Assembly (NCBI GenBank): GCA_037576195.1
Contig: CM075102.1
Span: 27,276,745-27,340,744 of the forward strand
Direction of reading: 5' to 3'
From: Phytoseiulus persimilis
Lineage: Eukaryota; Arthropoda; Arachnida; Mesostigmata; Phytoseiidae
Length of the DNA: 64,000 nucleotides
Every line of letters starts with the position of its first letter. Within the stretch, counting starts at the first letter, position 1. The position numbers and the translations under genes are program-made. The notes below the pieces were generated by a model. It was not told where the DNA came from and ran no database searches. It was given only the letters and a program-made list of their open reading frames with translations. This document shows, piece by piece, positions 24,354 to 37,745 of the stretch.

Positions 24354-27300
24354 GGGAGGCTTTATCAGCGAATCGACCCCTTCTTCCTTTCTATGCTGCG
24401 CGAATGGCACTAAAACGTGCAAACATATATCTAGGCACATAGAAAAACTCTCTCTTCTTTTTCTCAACAAAGTCAACAGGGCGGCTGCCGGATGAATGTA
24501 CAAGAGGTGCTTATGCGCGTCGCCTCCGACTCGGGTTGGGGCATCGGGCTCCGGATTATCTAGCTTCAATGAGAGTTTCGTTCACAAAACATGGACGAGT
24601 ACTGAAAAAAGTTGAAAATTCGGATGAGGAGGAAAGTTACGCTAGTTACGAGAGGGGGCTGTCGTAAATCTGCTCCGCTGTGACAGACGTATCGTGGCAA
24701 TTAGATCAGTTTCAGTCGGACGACCAAGTAAAGTGAAGTTGTAATGGCCCGTTCATGGGAGTTTTCATCTCCATATGCACGTGATTCACTTGTAAAATAT
24801 CAGATGCAGTGAGGTTACAACAGTTCTCAGCTCATCGTAACAACAACAAAAACAGCAGCTTCGGAAGCCGATTCAAAGAGGAGGTCCGTCACGGTGGATG
24901 GATGCTGCTTTTCCCCCTCGTCGAGAATTTAAATATTTTATTTTTAACCCCGCTTTCCTGACTGATCATCTCTCCTCTCTATGGCGACGGGGAAGACACC
25001 GTCGACGGTGACAAAACTCGACTCGTTGTGATGATGTCCTGAGTTGATGACTTTTGAGGGGAGAAACGCGAAGAATGAGATTCCCGGCGTAGCCAAAGGG
25101 TTGACTACCGCCCGCTGCTCGTTTCAAAGCATCGAGTCTGTTTTTGATCTCTTGTCATCATAATTTTTTCCTCCTGATTTTTTCTTGCCTCTGTTCCGAT
25201 GCATTCTTTACAGACAGGGTTTTCGCTGGCGACGAAGACTGCACGAGACACTTTCTCGAGTCGAGAGCTCCGTCTCGAGATGGGTTGTACCCGCTAGCGA
25301 CTGCAGGCGACGCTGATGATTGGCGTCGGTATCGGTACTAGGTCCTCGCTCATTCGGTACCGTCGACGTTGCCCGCTCCCAGGAAGACACTCTTGTGACA
25401 TTCTCGAAGGAGTTTTCTCGCGCGAGATGTCTCTGTGGCTGTGCTCAGCGTGAGGAAGAAGCATCGGGGCGAGGCGTCCGATTCGATTCCACGTGGATGA
25501 GGAATCTCCCTCCATTTGAGGGGGCTCTCCGTTAATTTCTCTAGCGAGGGTTCGAGTCATTTTTAGTTTCCACGAAGCCATCCCCTCGTTCGTGGACCGG
25601 CGCGGCGTCGGGAGCAGAGGGCAGGAGTGGCTTGTCTGATTTGTAGACAATGAATGATATTAAGAGGAGTCTTTCCCTACTTTCCGTGTCATTCAGCAGT
25701 TTCTTCGGGCGCGGCTGGGCCGCTCCGTGGGACCGCGATCCCCCGATTCCATCACGACAAAACCGATTCTGGCTGCAGAAGACGAGCCCCGGCGCCTCTG
25801 GATCGCTCTGGGTCCGAAGGGTTGTGATACTCGGTTGTCCCAGGACTCGAAAGATGCAAATTTGTTGTTGATTTGCTCCTTGAGAAGCTGCTGCTCCGAC
25901 GGGCTTCCGCCTTCTGTCGTTTGCAGGACTCCTACCGTTAGCCTTTGAGCGAAGGGGATAAATCACGAGTCGCTCCGGCCGCTCCGATTGCCAGCGTGCT
26001 TGCGAAACACTGAGCTACTCCGCCTATCGAGTTAACTAGGCTCAAACTAAAAACTACAGGACCTCGTTCAGAAAAAATTAAGGGGTGCCGCCTCAATATG
26101 TCGAGGAGAAAGCTCAGATCTTGAACTGGTTTCTACGATGTCGACCTGCGTTGCATGCGACCCCGAAAACGATGGTGGAATCCGCTTCCTTAACGAAGGA
26201 AAGATCGGAATTCTTCTGCGGATGTCCCGCAATGTCGTCAGAAACCGCGTCAGCGCATTCGAGTAGAATTCTGCTCCAGACAAACGCATTGAGAGGAGAC
26301 CCGGGTGAAGAACGCCGGGACCGGAACGGAGCCGGGAGAAACAACAGGCCCAGCGAAGTGCGGCCATGATTCTGCGACGTGCTCCCCTGACTTGAATGGC
26401 GCGTCGGAACGCGTCCCGCAAAACGAGCAGCGAATGTTAATGGGTTGATGATTGCTGTAGCCGGAGTATGACGGGGTACGAACGCATACGAGCACATCAT
26501 TGTAGAGGGAAGCAAGCTCTCAAGTTGTACGAGAAGCTGGGAGGCTCCCGACATACGGCAGATCTCGATTCACCGACTCCAGCCGACAAGCAGTGGCAGA
26601 TTGGGCGCAGATTGTGCTCGCCGAGATCTGGAGAAGATGCGCGAACGAACGAACGAAAGAGCGAGCGAGCACATCCGATCCTCTCCAATGGCGAAGTCAT
26701 GAGACACTTGCATTGAGAACGAGGTGACTTCTCCGAGTCTGCACCTTTGAATGCTCATTTCAGCTGATCCAACGATGTATCGAAAATACCGAGTTCTTAT
26801 TTGGGCTCGCTTCAACTGGCGGTTTCTGGAAAGTTCAAACAATTCACGAACGCTCGCGCTGGGGATTTTCTTTTGGAGGAAACTCGAGAAGATTATCCCC
26901 CAAGCGCGGGTGGTCGGGCGCGCCTTCAAGCTTTCGTTTTTTTTTCACGATTTCCGCATTATTTCGTGGTGCAACTCGAACCATGCCGGAGAACACGTGC
27001 TCACGAGTCTCGTAGGCTCCTGGCGGATTCTCGCTGTCTTCGCGAAGCGACTTACGTCGCTCATCTCAGAGGGACCGATTCTGTTTGTATGTATTAGTTC
27101 TAGTGATTAGCTGCGAGGTCCGTTGGGTGAAAGTTTAACTGAGGACACGACCCCGACGCTCGTAGAAAATCTTCGCAATGTACCTTCAGAACACAGAGAG
27201 GATTCGAAGATGCAAAGGTGCAACGCTACCAGGGGTACTAGCCTTAGTGCGCCCACCAACAGGAGGCTGGATTCTCCATTAATTACTGTGCTGCGGATAG

Positions 27301-28529
27301 GTCTGTCGTGCCGGACGAACACGCTTTCTGTCGGAAACAGCATCGTCGGAGGAACCTTCCCGGGAAACGGGATTCAGAGCCGCGGGAGATTCGAGTTTCC
27401 GTTGTTTTCGACATGCTCCCACTCACACTCAGTTAGTGTAAGCTTGTCGAGCCAGTTTAGCGAAATTTGTCTGCTTTCGCTCTGCCGGACACAGTGTGTA
27501 GCTAACGCGAAATATAGCTCTCGGGCCGTCCTGCCTGCTCCGCGATCGGCGGGCTACCTGACGATGAGGAAGCTGTGCGAGATTTTGGGATGTCGAAACC
27601 TAAAATTTATGTCGATTTTGTGGAAATTCAGCTAAACAGCGCGCAGCATCGAATAATTCGCGTGAAACTATCTGAGAGCCTATCGCTGCCGCTAGCTGGC
27701 CTGTGTACATCAGCGAAAAATCCCTCGAACAAACTGTCCACGGGCGACACACGCGAGAGTGGTTCGACGAATTTCACTCTTCTCCCTCCTCGCTCTGTTT
27801 TCCCCCGGGCTTTTTTTGAAAAACTTCTTGCTCCCTTTTCCTGAGGACTCAATTCTCATTCTCGCTTCGCACAGCACCGTTGACTGGACATTGCCTTCCC
27901 GAGATAACGATTAGCGACTAGGATAACGCGTATCTCGCCAGTCGCATGTTAAAACATGTTAAGTATGAGGCAGTATTTGTCCGCATCAAACTGTTGGCCT
28001 GTGGGTGGCTTCTTCTATTAGAATGAGCTGGGAGCCAGGAGTGGAAGGCTTCCCCGGTAATCGACGTCTCATTCCGCTGTAAGCTGTGAGTCAACCGCAT
28101 CATGTTCTATAGGAACGTTAAGCTTTCGTTTTCAGCTTGACTGACAAGCGAACGTGCTGACGGACTACAACATTTGCATTTGGGGCGTTCAAGCTTAGAT
28201 TCGGTTGCATGGCGAGCCGTCGAGCGCCGGAGCTTCAAGTGGGCCGCATGATAGGGAACTAGCTGACAGCCAATTGAGGGTGTCTCCAATTTTGCGTCCC
28301 GAATCCAACTCACTTGATCGAAACGGGGGATGGTCGAATCAACTGGTGGTGCACGTTCATCACGCCGAATCTTTGATAAGAAATTTGCATTCCAGGCAAT
28401 ACGCGTAGTTGGATGACAACGGCACTCTTCAACGATCTTGCTTGAAGACTTATCCCGAGGTAAGTTACCCCTGATGGTGGTGATCCCAACAAAGCTCTTC
28501 AGCTCCCTCCCAAGTCCGACAGTCTGAGC

Positions 28530-28553
28530 TCCTCAGGCGGAGCGGCCTGAGGA
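28530..28553. repeat. Perfect 9-bp hairpin with 6-base loop
   Basis: TCCTCAGGC and GCCTGAGGA are exact reverse complements flanking the loop GGAGCG. The stem is too short for a microRNA precursor and no U-run follows, so no class of RNA is claimed. Confidence 0.8.
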
Positions 28554-31062
28554 ACTGGTAGCCTGATGTAGAGAATAAGATGCCTATTCATGCCTTCCAT
28601 GGAGCTCCGGCGGCTCCAGCAACTAATGAAGCAATTGGTCTTCCATTGTATGGAGTTTCTGTCATCGGTGACAGCATTGGAAACATCTTTACATAACACT
28701 GCAACAAGCTTTGGTCTTTGAACGTTTCCGTTTTCTTCTGTTCAACGACTCCGTCGTTTCTCACGTCGTCTCGGATGAAGTTTCTACGCTGACGGGGCTT
28801 CTGAGAACTTGACCATAATAGGGAAAGCGCGCCCGAAATCAAGCAGCGAGAGATAGAATTAGCGTTTCCTGAGCGGCGTGAAGCTTCAAGCAATATACAC
28901 AGAACAAGCAGCAGCCTACGGAACTCGAGGCCGTTACGATCGGACCCGGGCCGAGACCGAGTAACGAGACTGCATTCGGAGTGGTGCAACAAGTAGAGAT
29001 GAATCTGATAGCCACTCCAGTTCCATGTGACATTTGAAGGTCACTGAAGTGTCAGATGCTCGCTGCTGGCCGAGCTCGTGTTGCTCGTGCTGGTCGTTGT
29101 CGGGCCGCGAGTGATGGCAGTGGTGGAGGGTAATTTCTAAATGGAATTAGATCGATGCCTCGTGCTCCACTTTCTCTGGTCAGTCACTCTCTCACAAATG
29201 CATCCTGCGCAATGACCGGATATGCCTGCTGGGGGTGATCAGCGAGAAAATTCACGGGCGTACTCGACAGACGGACGCTCCATGAAACCTGAGCAGAGCA
29301 CTATTTCTTTGAGGCTTTCTGTCCTCGATGGAGCTTCCTAGGATGCTCCTCCACAAAAGCTATACCGTCTTTCCTCGTCAGGGCGCAATCATGACATCCA
29401 CCGTCAATGCATAATCGCATTGCAGCATGAGTCTTTTCTGAGGAAGCTATTCATCCCGCATCATATTCAATTCGCCGACGTAGTTCGCGTAAACCCCAGA
29501 ACTCTATAAGCTATGCCCGTTTAATTCCATCTCCCATTTGATCGGATATCACTGAAGCCATGGGAAAATCCCGATATCTGTCGTTAGCCGTGGCAGAAGT
29601 GTGTCATCTTCGAAGCACGATCACTGATGCGTGAACGCATGCTGCGCGTCGTCCCGTTAAAGAGCGCCTTGTGCGATCCCGTTATGGCAGAGTTGAGGCG
29701 ATGTCCGGCGAATGTTCTTCACGGAGCTCCGACAGCTTCCGGAGATCTCGACGGTGTCAGACGCTTGATTCGACGGCGCCGAGGCGACCTTGATGTTTTT
29801 GGGGGTGGATTCACAACAGCGAACGTACCGAGCGACCCATTGAGCGAATGACCAGTGGCCAGCTGGTCATCTTTGGTCATCGGACGACCCCCATGCAAGC
29901 AGGCGGCACCCCAACCTCGCTTCGGAGAGAAAATAAAAATAAAAAAGTGACACACACAAGTATTTTGCTGTGACAGTCGCGTGTCGCTTCCAACACTGGC
30001 GACTGACACTAACGGAGTGCACGAACAAGTCTTGTCTCATGAGATCATGGCCGAGCAGTTCGTTTCGAGAGTCGAATCCAGCTCGAAGAAGTTCTCCTGA
30101 CGCTCGCATGTTGTGAACGAGGGCTCATTCAAAGGAGGTTTCGCTAGGTCGAACGACATGGAGGCGACCGCGAGGGGTTCCGTGAGCTTGGAGTCATCCG
30201 AGACTTCTGCGATTCGAAGTTTGTCAGTTGTTCAGTCTTGCTCGGCGGCGTCGTCCCAGCTACATGTCGTGGGAGAGGTCAGGTGCGTTCTAGGAACGGC
30301 AACGGTGGGCTTGCGCAAGATAACTTATCTGAGTTTATTTTTTCTTCTGATCTAAAAATCGATCTGCCTTCACCATGACGAGCTCCCACCACTGCTTACC
30401 TGGTGCTCTGGTTCTGAGAAGTCCGAGAATTTTTTGTCGAATGACCCTGCGTCATAGAGAGAGTGTATGAGTGTGTCTCTGGCTGCTTGATGCAAACCAT
30501 TATTTACTAACTTTTACTAGTCTGACCGACCCGTTATCCCCCTCCCCCACGAGACCAGGCTGGCTGCCGGTCTCCCCCCACACGCACGCATGGACTCGCG
30601 CTGCCGATCTTCAGAGACTTTCCCCATCGCATTCTACTCGCCATAATCCACCCCCGGCACCCTGTGTGTTTTTGAGCATTTTTTAGCTATCGGAGCTCGA
30701 GCTAGAGTTCTGAAAAAAAAAGTATAAATTAGCGGAAAATTCTTCACTTTCTCGTCCGCTCCACTCTCGATTTCTCTCAAACTCTCCCGCTGTCGTTCTC
30801 TGCGGACCCGTGGGGGTGTTGGGTGGGGTCGGTCACACCCAGGGTTCCCCGTTGGACTTATCGCTGATTGTGGCGACGGCGGCGGCAACAGCGGGAGGAA
30901 GATTTTGCTCCGGCGCATGCACAAAAAAAAGAAAATAAAATTAAAAAACAAAGTCGCCGACGACGATCCCCCGATCGTGGTCATCGTGCCGCTGCTGTCG
31001 CCGCCACTGCCTCTCCTCTCGGCGATCCTGATGATGATCAACTTCCGCCGGACTCGAGGTGC

Positions 31063-31075
31063 TATAAATAAATAG
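31063..31075 (+). promoter_or_regulatory. TATA-like element
   Basis: TATAAATA followed by AATAG sits at the edge of a GC-rich block with GGC repeats. About 30 bases downstream there is no clear arthropod initiator (TCAGT-like), only GGTCAAG, so promoter function is speculative. A chance A+T-rich match is equally possible. Confidence 0.15.
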
Positions 31076-31822
31076 AGGACAATTTGAACGGTCAAGCAGC
31101 GTCGGAGGAGTTCGGAGCCGAGAGAAATTTTCAAATACACTCAATTTATTGCTTCCACTTTTTCACCACACCCGGAGCAGATTCGCCGTCGATTTTTCTC
31201 TACAGAGCTCTCCTCGATCAGGTCCGCGGATAAAGACACCGCGAGTATGCCAAACTAGTGTTTTTTTTTGTATTGATCGACCGCATTCTCATACAGGGTG
31301 GTTCTGAGCAGGAATCTGAATGCTCGATTTGACAGAATTCTCATTTGGCCACATTAGGTTTGTCCGTCTGTGAACGGTGGGCCTCGCGCGCTCACAAGTG
31401 GGTCAGTTCAGCCTCAGTGGTTGAAGCCCTCTAAGGTTTTCCGTCGGAAATGTGGTAGCGCGCACGTGGACCGAGCCGATCAAGTCACAGATCTCTCCTT
31501 ACAGACGATGGGCCAATGGACGGCGGCCCTCTGTCACGGCGGAGCTCCCAAATATACCGTTCGCCTGGATTTGCTTAGCAAGTCTTCGTCTGCGTCGCAG
31601 CTGCAGCCACAACAGAGGCTCTTTAGACACACAAAGAGTTGCACAGCACTGGCTTGCTGGCACAAGGCGTCCGTTCTATGAGCTGTGCTGTTTTGGAAGG
31701 ATTTTTGGCGTCTTTTACGGACGTTTCTTCTTCACTCCGTACAATGAGACAGTTAGGACTTTTGTGATCACGGCTAGGTCTGTTGTCTGGATGGTCGACC
31801 AACAGACGGACGAATGCAGTTG

Positions 31823-31887
31823 TTGCTTGCTTGCTTGCCTGTTTGCTTGGTTGGTTGGATGGCCTGGCCCGCCGACCGACCGACCGA
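31823..31887. repeat. Compound tetranucleotide repeat (TTGC)n-(TTGG)n-(CCGA)n
   Basis: Four TTGC units (31823-31838), three TTGG units (31847-31858) and four CCGA units (31872-31887) lie within 65 bases. Confidence 0.85.
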
Positions 31888-32839
31888 CAGGGCGGCCTGC
31901 TTGCCTGTATGTCTCAGAGCGGAGTGTTGTGACGGTATTGTGTAGCCGGCAGGGTAGAAGCACACCGTCGTTGATGTTTCCGATGACGACAGCAGCAGCG
32001 AACAGACGCACGGACAGTCAGACCGCAAAGCAAGCACAGAGTATCTTACGGCGACCATTCCGCCCACGAAGTGTCATCAGCATTGTCGACTCAACCAATG
32101 CAGTCAGTCAGTTTCCGCGGTTTCCCGGCCGCTTCCATGGATTCCACAGCAGCAACAACACAAGGGGGCAGTAAGCAAGCGAAGAGCACAGTCTGGACTT
32201 GGGGAAGGACCGACGAACAGGCGGCCGCGCAGACCGATGGAATGGAAGAGCTTTTTCATCCAGCATCGGGTCACTCCAGAGCGTGTTTTCCTTTCTTGGT
32301 TTTCCTCGTCTGTCGGTATCGTCCCCTGACCACATAGGTAGCATCTCCGTTTCTTCTGTCGTCGATGATCTGGCCAAACAAAAAGACAACTACTACTCGT
32401 CACTGACGGTCATGAGATCGGCATCGTTTGTGCCACCAACCATCAGGTCTCGCTTCGGAACTATGGAGAAAGGAGAAAATCGGGAGCAATGAGGGAAAAT
32501 GGTAGCGGCAACGAAGTCGAAAATAAGGCAAAAGAAGCGGCTACATCATCCCGCATCGACTGCATGGACCGGGCTCCATGCTCCCACGGCGGATACCAAT
32601 AGTTCTGGCCGACTTTGAGTGTTTCTGGCGTCACGGACTTTTCCCTCATTTGTTTCCTTTTTTTCTCTCGCCGGATGGTTGGCCTCCCGTTGTTGTTCGA
32701 TCCGTACAACGGTTCTTCTTCTTTTCTCTCAAACGAAAACCGTTGATGGTCCTATGGCATCGTTAGCCCCATATAGAGCTATCATCCAAACCTTCCCAGT
32801 CCAGGCGAGCACGTTTTCTAGTCCCAATACATCACAAAA

Positions 32840-34960
32840 TCACCCCGGGTCGAATGCTGGGTAGACGTCCCGGAGGACTTCATCGGGAATCTCAGTGAAC
32901 TGGCCATACGTATCCTCAAGACTGAATCTGTCGCGCTTTCCTCGATCTCGAACCATTACTGAGACCGTATCCGATCCATGCGATGGGCCACCTCGGGAAC
33001 CTCTTCGCGATTCTTGGCTCTTTTGGCGGAGAAGAAGACGATCCCGAGTATAGACCGGTCAAAGAACAGTTATCGTTAGCAAGGCACCGCTTGAAGTGCC
33101 GCTTTGTTGCTGGTGTCGACAGCTTCTTCTAGGACTACGGTGAACAATGCCTAGCCTGTGAGGTGCGAACCATTGTTGATCGAGGTTGCACTAGCCGTTC
33201 AGAGTCGCTAACCCGACAAGGGCTGTTTGACCGCTTGACCGAGAGAGCGGCAAGCCGGTCATCCTCTCGCATTGCCTGTTTTATAAACCGTTAGCCTCCC
33301 TTTGCGTAGGAGTGACCTGCGCGCCTAACATTGTTTGATAACACTCGTCAATTGTCCAATCGACAAAGGCTGTGACGACGTCATTTCCAAGTGTCGAAAA
33401 GTCCGTAAACCAGACACGATCAGCCATCCCTCATGGGTCAGGGGGAACGAACAAGTGAGGCGCTTTGAACGAGAAATCCGTCGGAGTCAGCGAATTCCGC
33501 ATCTGGTTCAGAACCGTCGACCAGGGTTCTCGGCTCAAGCCCGTTACGGCACAGTACGCAGTCCCGGCATCTGATCCGAACAGTTGCACTCCGACATCGA
33601 ATCGCGAATTCAAGAGTCGTGGGATATCCGAGCGTCTCCTGTTTACCGGACTGACGCCTGTGACTTCTGGTGTGGGACTAATTAAATCTGCGTTCATTAT
33701 TGGCGATGACTCGGGCCAGAATACCGCCCCTGCACGAGCGTGGGAGGCGCTTTCCAGCGATCCGAGCGGATGACGTTCGAAAGCTCACCCACAGTCGGAA
33801 CCGTAACAGTCAAAAATCGCTCTTGTCAGAGCCCGGGTGGACGTAAATGAAGAGACAAGCGCAGAAGATGAGCTTCCTTCAGGTTGTTTCGCGTATCACG
33901 TTGCATCTAATGTTGCCCTCACGCATTGCTGATGTGGGCTCTTCCTGAGTTAACACCGGAACTTCAGTGAGCTCGGGACCGCGCTCCTCCGATGCCACTA
34001 CCTGATGAACCAGACAGCGTCTCGGACCTCGGGATGATCGGGTGAAACTTTTTCAGCTTCCAGAGGAATCGTTCGAGCCCAAAGCGCGTTTCGCTCCCGA
34101 ATATCGCTAGCCGATTGCCTTTGCCCCTGGGCTTCGCGATCGATCAGTGGTTGCCATTCGCTTTCAGCTTGAGAGGATCCAGCTCCGAATGGAAACGTGA
34201 AGGAACCGTTTCGTTTGAAGCAAAAGCTCCCACTGTGAGTCTTCTCCAGACTTATTCGATGCAGTCTTCCGTAGAAAGCTTACCTGTTTTGATAAATTGC
34301 TTCACTTTCATTCATTATACAGTCATTCACATCGCAGGTCGTCGGTGGGTTTTCGGAACAGTTATTAAGTGACTTCATTTCGTCGAGCTGGAATCCGGGT
34401 TCTGGTTACTCCTCGTGGCCGCTCCCGCCGCGTGTGGGGATCATTCGCAGTGAAGAATGAACAAAACTCCTCAAAGTTGGTAAAGTTCCCCTGATATCAA
34501 CTAATGATCACGATGCAGCGGCCAAGAAACTAGTTCACAACTCGGGGTTCCGGATGGTATCCGAGACCAATCACTACGACTGAATCTGTGGAACGCTGGT
34601 TTCGAGTCAATGATTCAATGAAGAGCAGCGAGCCAAACATTTTGAAACTTGAGACTAAACTTGAAATTCCGATCAAGACGCTCAGCTGCGTTACCGGCGA
34701 GCTTGTTATGACATTACGAGAACCGCGAGCAACTTTTGTCTTCTCGACATTTTGTTCCGAGTAGGCTGATCCGAAACCGCATATCCAGTGGAGAATACTC
34801 GTAATCGTGGTGGACTAGGCAGAATCGTTTTGATCCTGCGCCGAGGAACAACGGCGCAATGCATCAAATACTTCCACCGATACCGATCGAACGAAATAAG
34901 GATGGAAGCTGTCGCTATGAAGACCTCCCAGCCTTGGAGAAATTAGATCATTCCCTGTTT
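32840..34960 (-). pseudogene. Broken coding-like region, possible old DDE-type transposase
   Basis: On the minus strand a chain of open segments follows one another with shifts of frame and in-frame stops. Examples are 34533-34814 (about 94 codons), parts of 34240-34010, 33431-33697, 33281-33427 and one ending at the stop 32840-32842. Within 34533-34876 two overlapping frames together give a weak resemblance to pogo/Tigger-type (DDE_1) transposases: an RVF...TGYAV...QPT stretch, then GSRN...TSS...LSVLI. I cannot place the catalytic aspartates with certainty. The plus strand is also open over parts of it, so a set of chance frames is a serious alternative. If real, it is inactive. Confidence 0.2.
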
Positions 34961-35228
34961 TTGTTTTCCTTTCGAGTTGAGAACAGCGTGATCAGATGCT
35001 CGAGGTGAAGCTGTCCACCTCACAGACCAACTTCGCGCTCTACTGAGATGGATTTGTTTCACACATTGATGGAAATCACGAGTACATTCTGGAGCAGTCC
35101 CAGGGCTCTGCTCCTCGAATTTCTCTTTTATATTCAGGGCAAAGGTCGGGCAGCCGTCTCGAGGAGTATTTCCGGACTTCATGAACCTCTCCAGCTGATC
35201 GAAAACTGCTGTCCTGAGGCCGCCGCTG

Positions 35229-35241
35229 CCCCCCCCCCCCC
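35229..35241 (-). repeat. Poly-C run, 13 bases (G on minus)
   Basis: Uninterrupted cytosines inside a GCC-rich context. Confidence 0.9.
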
Positions 35242-35634
35242 GCCGGGAAATGAGGGCTTCGACGGGGATCAGAGCGCGACGCTTGCGTGCGTAGAATTCG
35301 CCGCAGCTCTGGCTGAATGGGGGCTGTGCGTCTCGTGAGGACGGCCTGGTTCGGTCCGGCCACGCCTCAAGCCTTCCTGCTTGGTTGGCTGGTTGGCTGC
35401 CTTCCTTCGCTTCCTTTGCTTGGTGTTTATATTTATCCTGAAGGAACCCTCCTGAGTTTCTCCTGCGGCATCCGGCGTTGCTGGAGGCGGAGTCAGGAGT
35501 TTGTTCGGTCCCTCCTTCGTTGGCCCGGTCTCGCTAGCCTCCAAACAACACAACATCTCTCCAACAGGAGTCGGAGTCTACTCAGGAGGCACTGCGGCAA
35601 CATAGATGGCGCTGCGCATCATAAACAACTATGA

Positions 35635-35674
35635 GGAAGGAAGGAAGGAAGGAAGGCTGCCCGACCGACCGACC
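35635..35674. repeat. (GGAA)n followed by (CCGA)n
   Basis: Five GGAA units (35635-35654) and three CCGA units (from 35661) six bases later. The following 90 bases are rich in CCTT/CCTG/CTCC blocks. Confidence 0.85.
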
Positions 35675-35964
35675 AACCAAGCGAACGACCGACTGCTTGC
35701 CTGACTGCTTTGCTTTCGTGCCTTCCTTCCTGCCTGCCTCCCTCCTCGGGTGCAGCCCGGGCGCCAAACCGAGGGCCAACCAAGCGAGCGGCAAGCTACG
35801 ACTCCGAGCCAGCCACGGCCTACCCCGACAAGGCTCGTTCACTCTTTGACTCGACGTCCACCCATACCCTCAGACTTGAGGCCCCGCTCGCATAAGCAGA
35901 TGCCCAGCTAGCGGACGCATTCCTCATCGCAAGGTTCGAAGTACCCTGGAATCTCGAGGAGGAA

Positions 35965-35975
35965 GGGGGGGGGGG
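35965..35975 (+). repeat. Poly-G run, 11 bases
   Basis: Uninterrupted guanines after a GGAGGA stretch. Confidence 0.9.
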
Positions 35976-37721
35976 AAGGATCCTATCGACTGAGTTACTT
36001 CTGCTCCTGTCGGGTAGGAGTCTCCCTCACTAGAGCAGCCTCGATCCAGGTATCGGAGCGTCTCCGGGCGGAACTCCAAGGTTCCGCGCGCCCTTTTTGG
36101 GATGTCGCGAGAGTTCCACTTGCCAAGGCTCACATCTGGCTCACCTTACCTACCTCGATTATCGAAATCGAGCGTCGCGCAGCGTGGGTAGCAGCTTGTC
36201 GAAAATCTGCACCGTGGCCGGTTTCCAAAGTTCTCCTCCCCCGATGTTATGAAGTGGTCCACTCAGACCATGTATTCACGTTGACGACTCATTTTGCGTG
36301 GAGCGCGCAACGAAGTCGGGAACCACCTTCGCGGGGTTTTGAAACAAGGGGCTGAAATCGCCAAGTCATCGACACGGTTCCACCAAACAGAGTTCGAACT
36401 TCGTCCGGTCAACCAAATGTTGCCAACTTCGCTCGGGACACTCGGGTAGGCCCTCTCCATAAGAGGGCAAGTATCCAAAGAGCCCGCTCGAGAGCCTATT
36501 GGCTGGAGCTGACAAACGAAAACAAAGTGAATTATGCGTGTCGAAGCGACCTTTGTTGAGTGTGCCGTCGCTTCAGACTGTCCGGGCGCCGCCGTTGGCG
36601 TCATGTCTGAAGCGTCTCAGGTCAGACACGCCGTATGATGTCAGTCCCTCACTGAGTTCAAGATAGACACATCTGTGCCGTTTTCGATCCAGAGCCCTCT
36701 TTCCCCTTGTCTCGTGTGGCAGCTTCGCGAAGAGGCCGTCACAGGCGAAACCGAGACCGGGGAAACTCAAACCAGCATTCGGTATCGTTGCACACGTACT
36801 TTCCGCCAAAGCTCATGCTATTCGCGGCTGGACGTCTGGGACGGGTGTCCGCCTCGCAGCTTGAGACAGACGATCACACAACCGCAAACTGTTTTCCATT
36901 CAAGTTGCCCCTCGGGCCTAAGAGCGTCTCGTCAGCCCAGAGTTGGTGTCAAGGTCCGCTATGACGGAGTGAAAGGAGTGGAGGGTCTGCGCTCCAAAGA
37001 GTCGATGCCTGAAACCGAAGGGCGCTGTCCTTCCGATGAACGGACATCGAAAGAGCAGCTTGGCTACCGCTCGTCGACCTATGGATAGTTTATCAATGGC
37101 TCGTCTCGTGCGACCATCTATTTCTCAACCTGTTCTGCCTATCATCAATCGTTAGCGAATAATAGTGATAGATGTCAATGTTGCCGCCGTGCGGGGAGGG
37201 ATCCGATACAGGAATGAAGCGTTGATGTATGTGTAGAGCCATAGGGTGTTATCGGTATCGTCATCTTCTCGTCCATCCCCGTATTCATTGTGCCGCGTTT
37301 CTTCCAAAATGACTAGACGCTGGAAGGTGACGTTCCTGGTGGCCAGCTCATCGGTCGGGGCGAGATCAAGCCCTTGTGTCTGCGTTCGCCAAGTCTCGTG
37401 CATTCTAAGCGAGATCACGAACATTGAGAAATAAATTCCGAGCGCGACAGAAGCGACCCATGAGAGGTTGATGTGGACTGAACGACCGCGAAAAATTTCG
37501 CATTTAACGGAAATCGGAGACGACCACCAAAGAACTCATCAATTTTCCTACAGAGCCCCCGTCTTTCGACTGCCCACCACTGTTCGCGTACTCTTCCGAA
37601 TTCCAGCAGATGGATCGGGAAGTATGCGGTGATGCGGATCGAGGGAGATCCGGAAGGTGCCACGGGTTGGCCATCGCAACTCGATCGCAGGCTCGTTGAC
37701 TAGCTGGCGGTTTGTCTATGT

Positions 37722-37745
37722 GTTCGTTCGTCCGTCCGTCCGTCC
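37722..37745. repeat. (GTTC)n/(GTCC)n microsatellite
   Basis: Two GTTC units passing into GTCC units without interruption, suggesting one array that diverged by substitution. Confidence 0.85.

Larger units (their letters stand above)
21350..32839. other. Long stretch without a supported gene
   Basis: About 11 kb with only short, mutually overlapping frames. It includes hairpins at 22.58 and 28.53 kb, a GCTC repeat, a TATA-like element and a compound microsatellite, all listed separately. A minus-strand frame around 29.3-29.6 kb reads in one phase across several stops, which might be very old coding debris, but I cannot assign it. Confidence 0.4.

Noticed and set aside
33060-33300. Plus-strand coding-like frame opposite the broken minus-strand region
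   Set aside because: Interrupted by a stop and antisense to an equally plausible frame; shows how easily both strands look coding here.
34880-34897. ISFDRY on the minus strand, as in muscarinic-type receptors
   Set aside because: Only six residues match; the residues after DRY lack the expected second-loop pattern and no other receptor segment is nearby.
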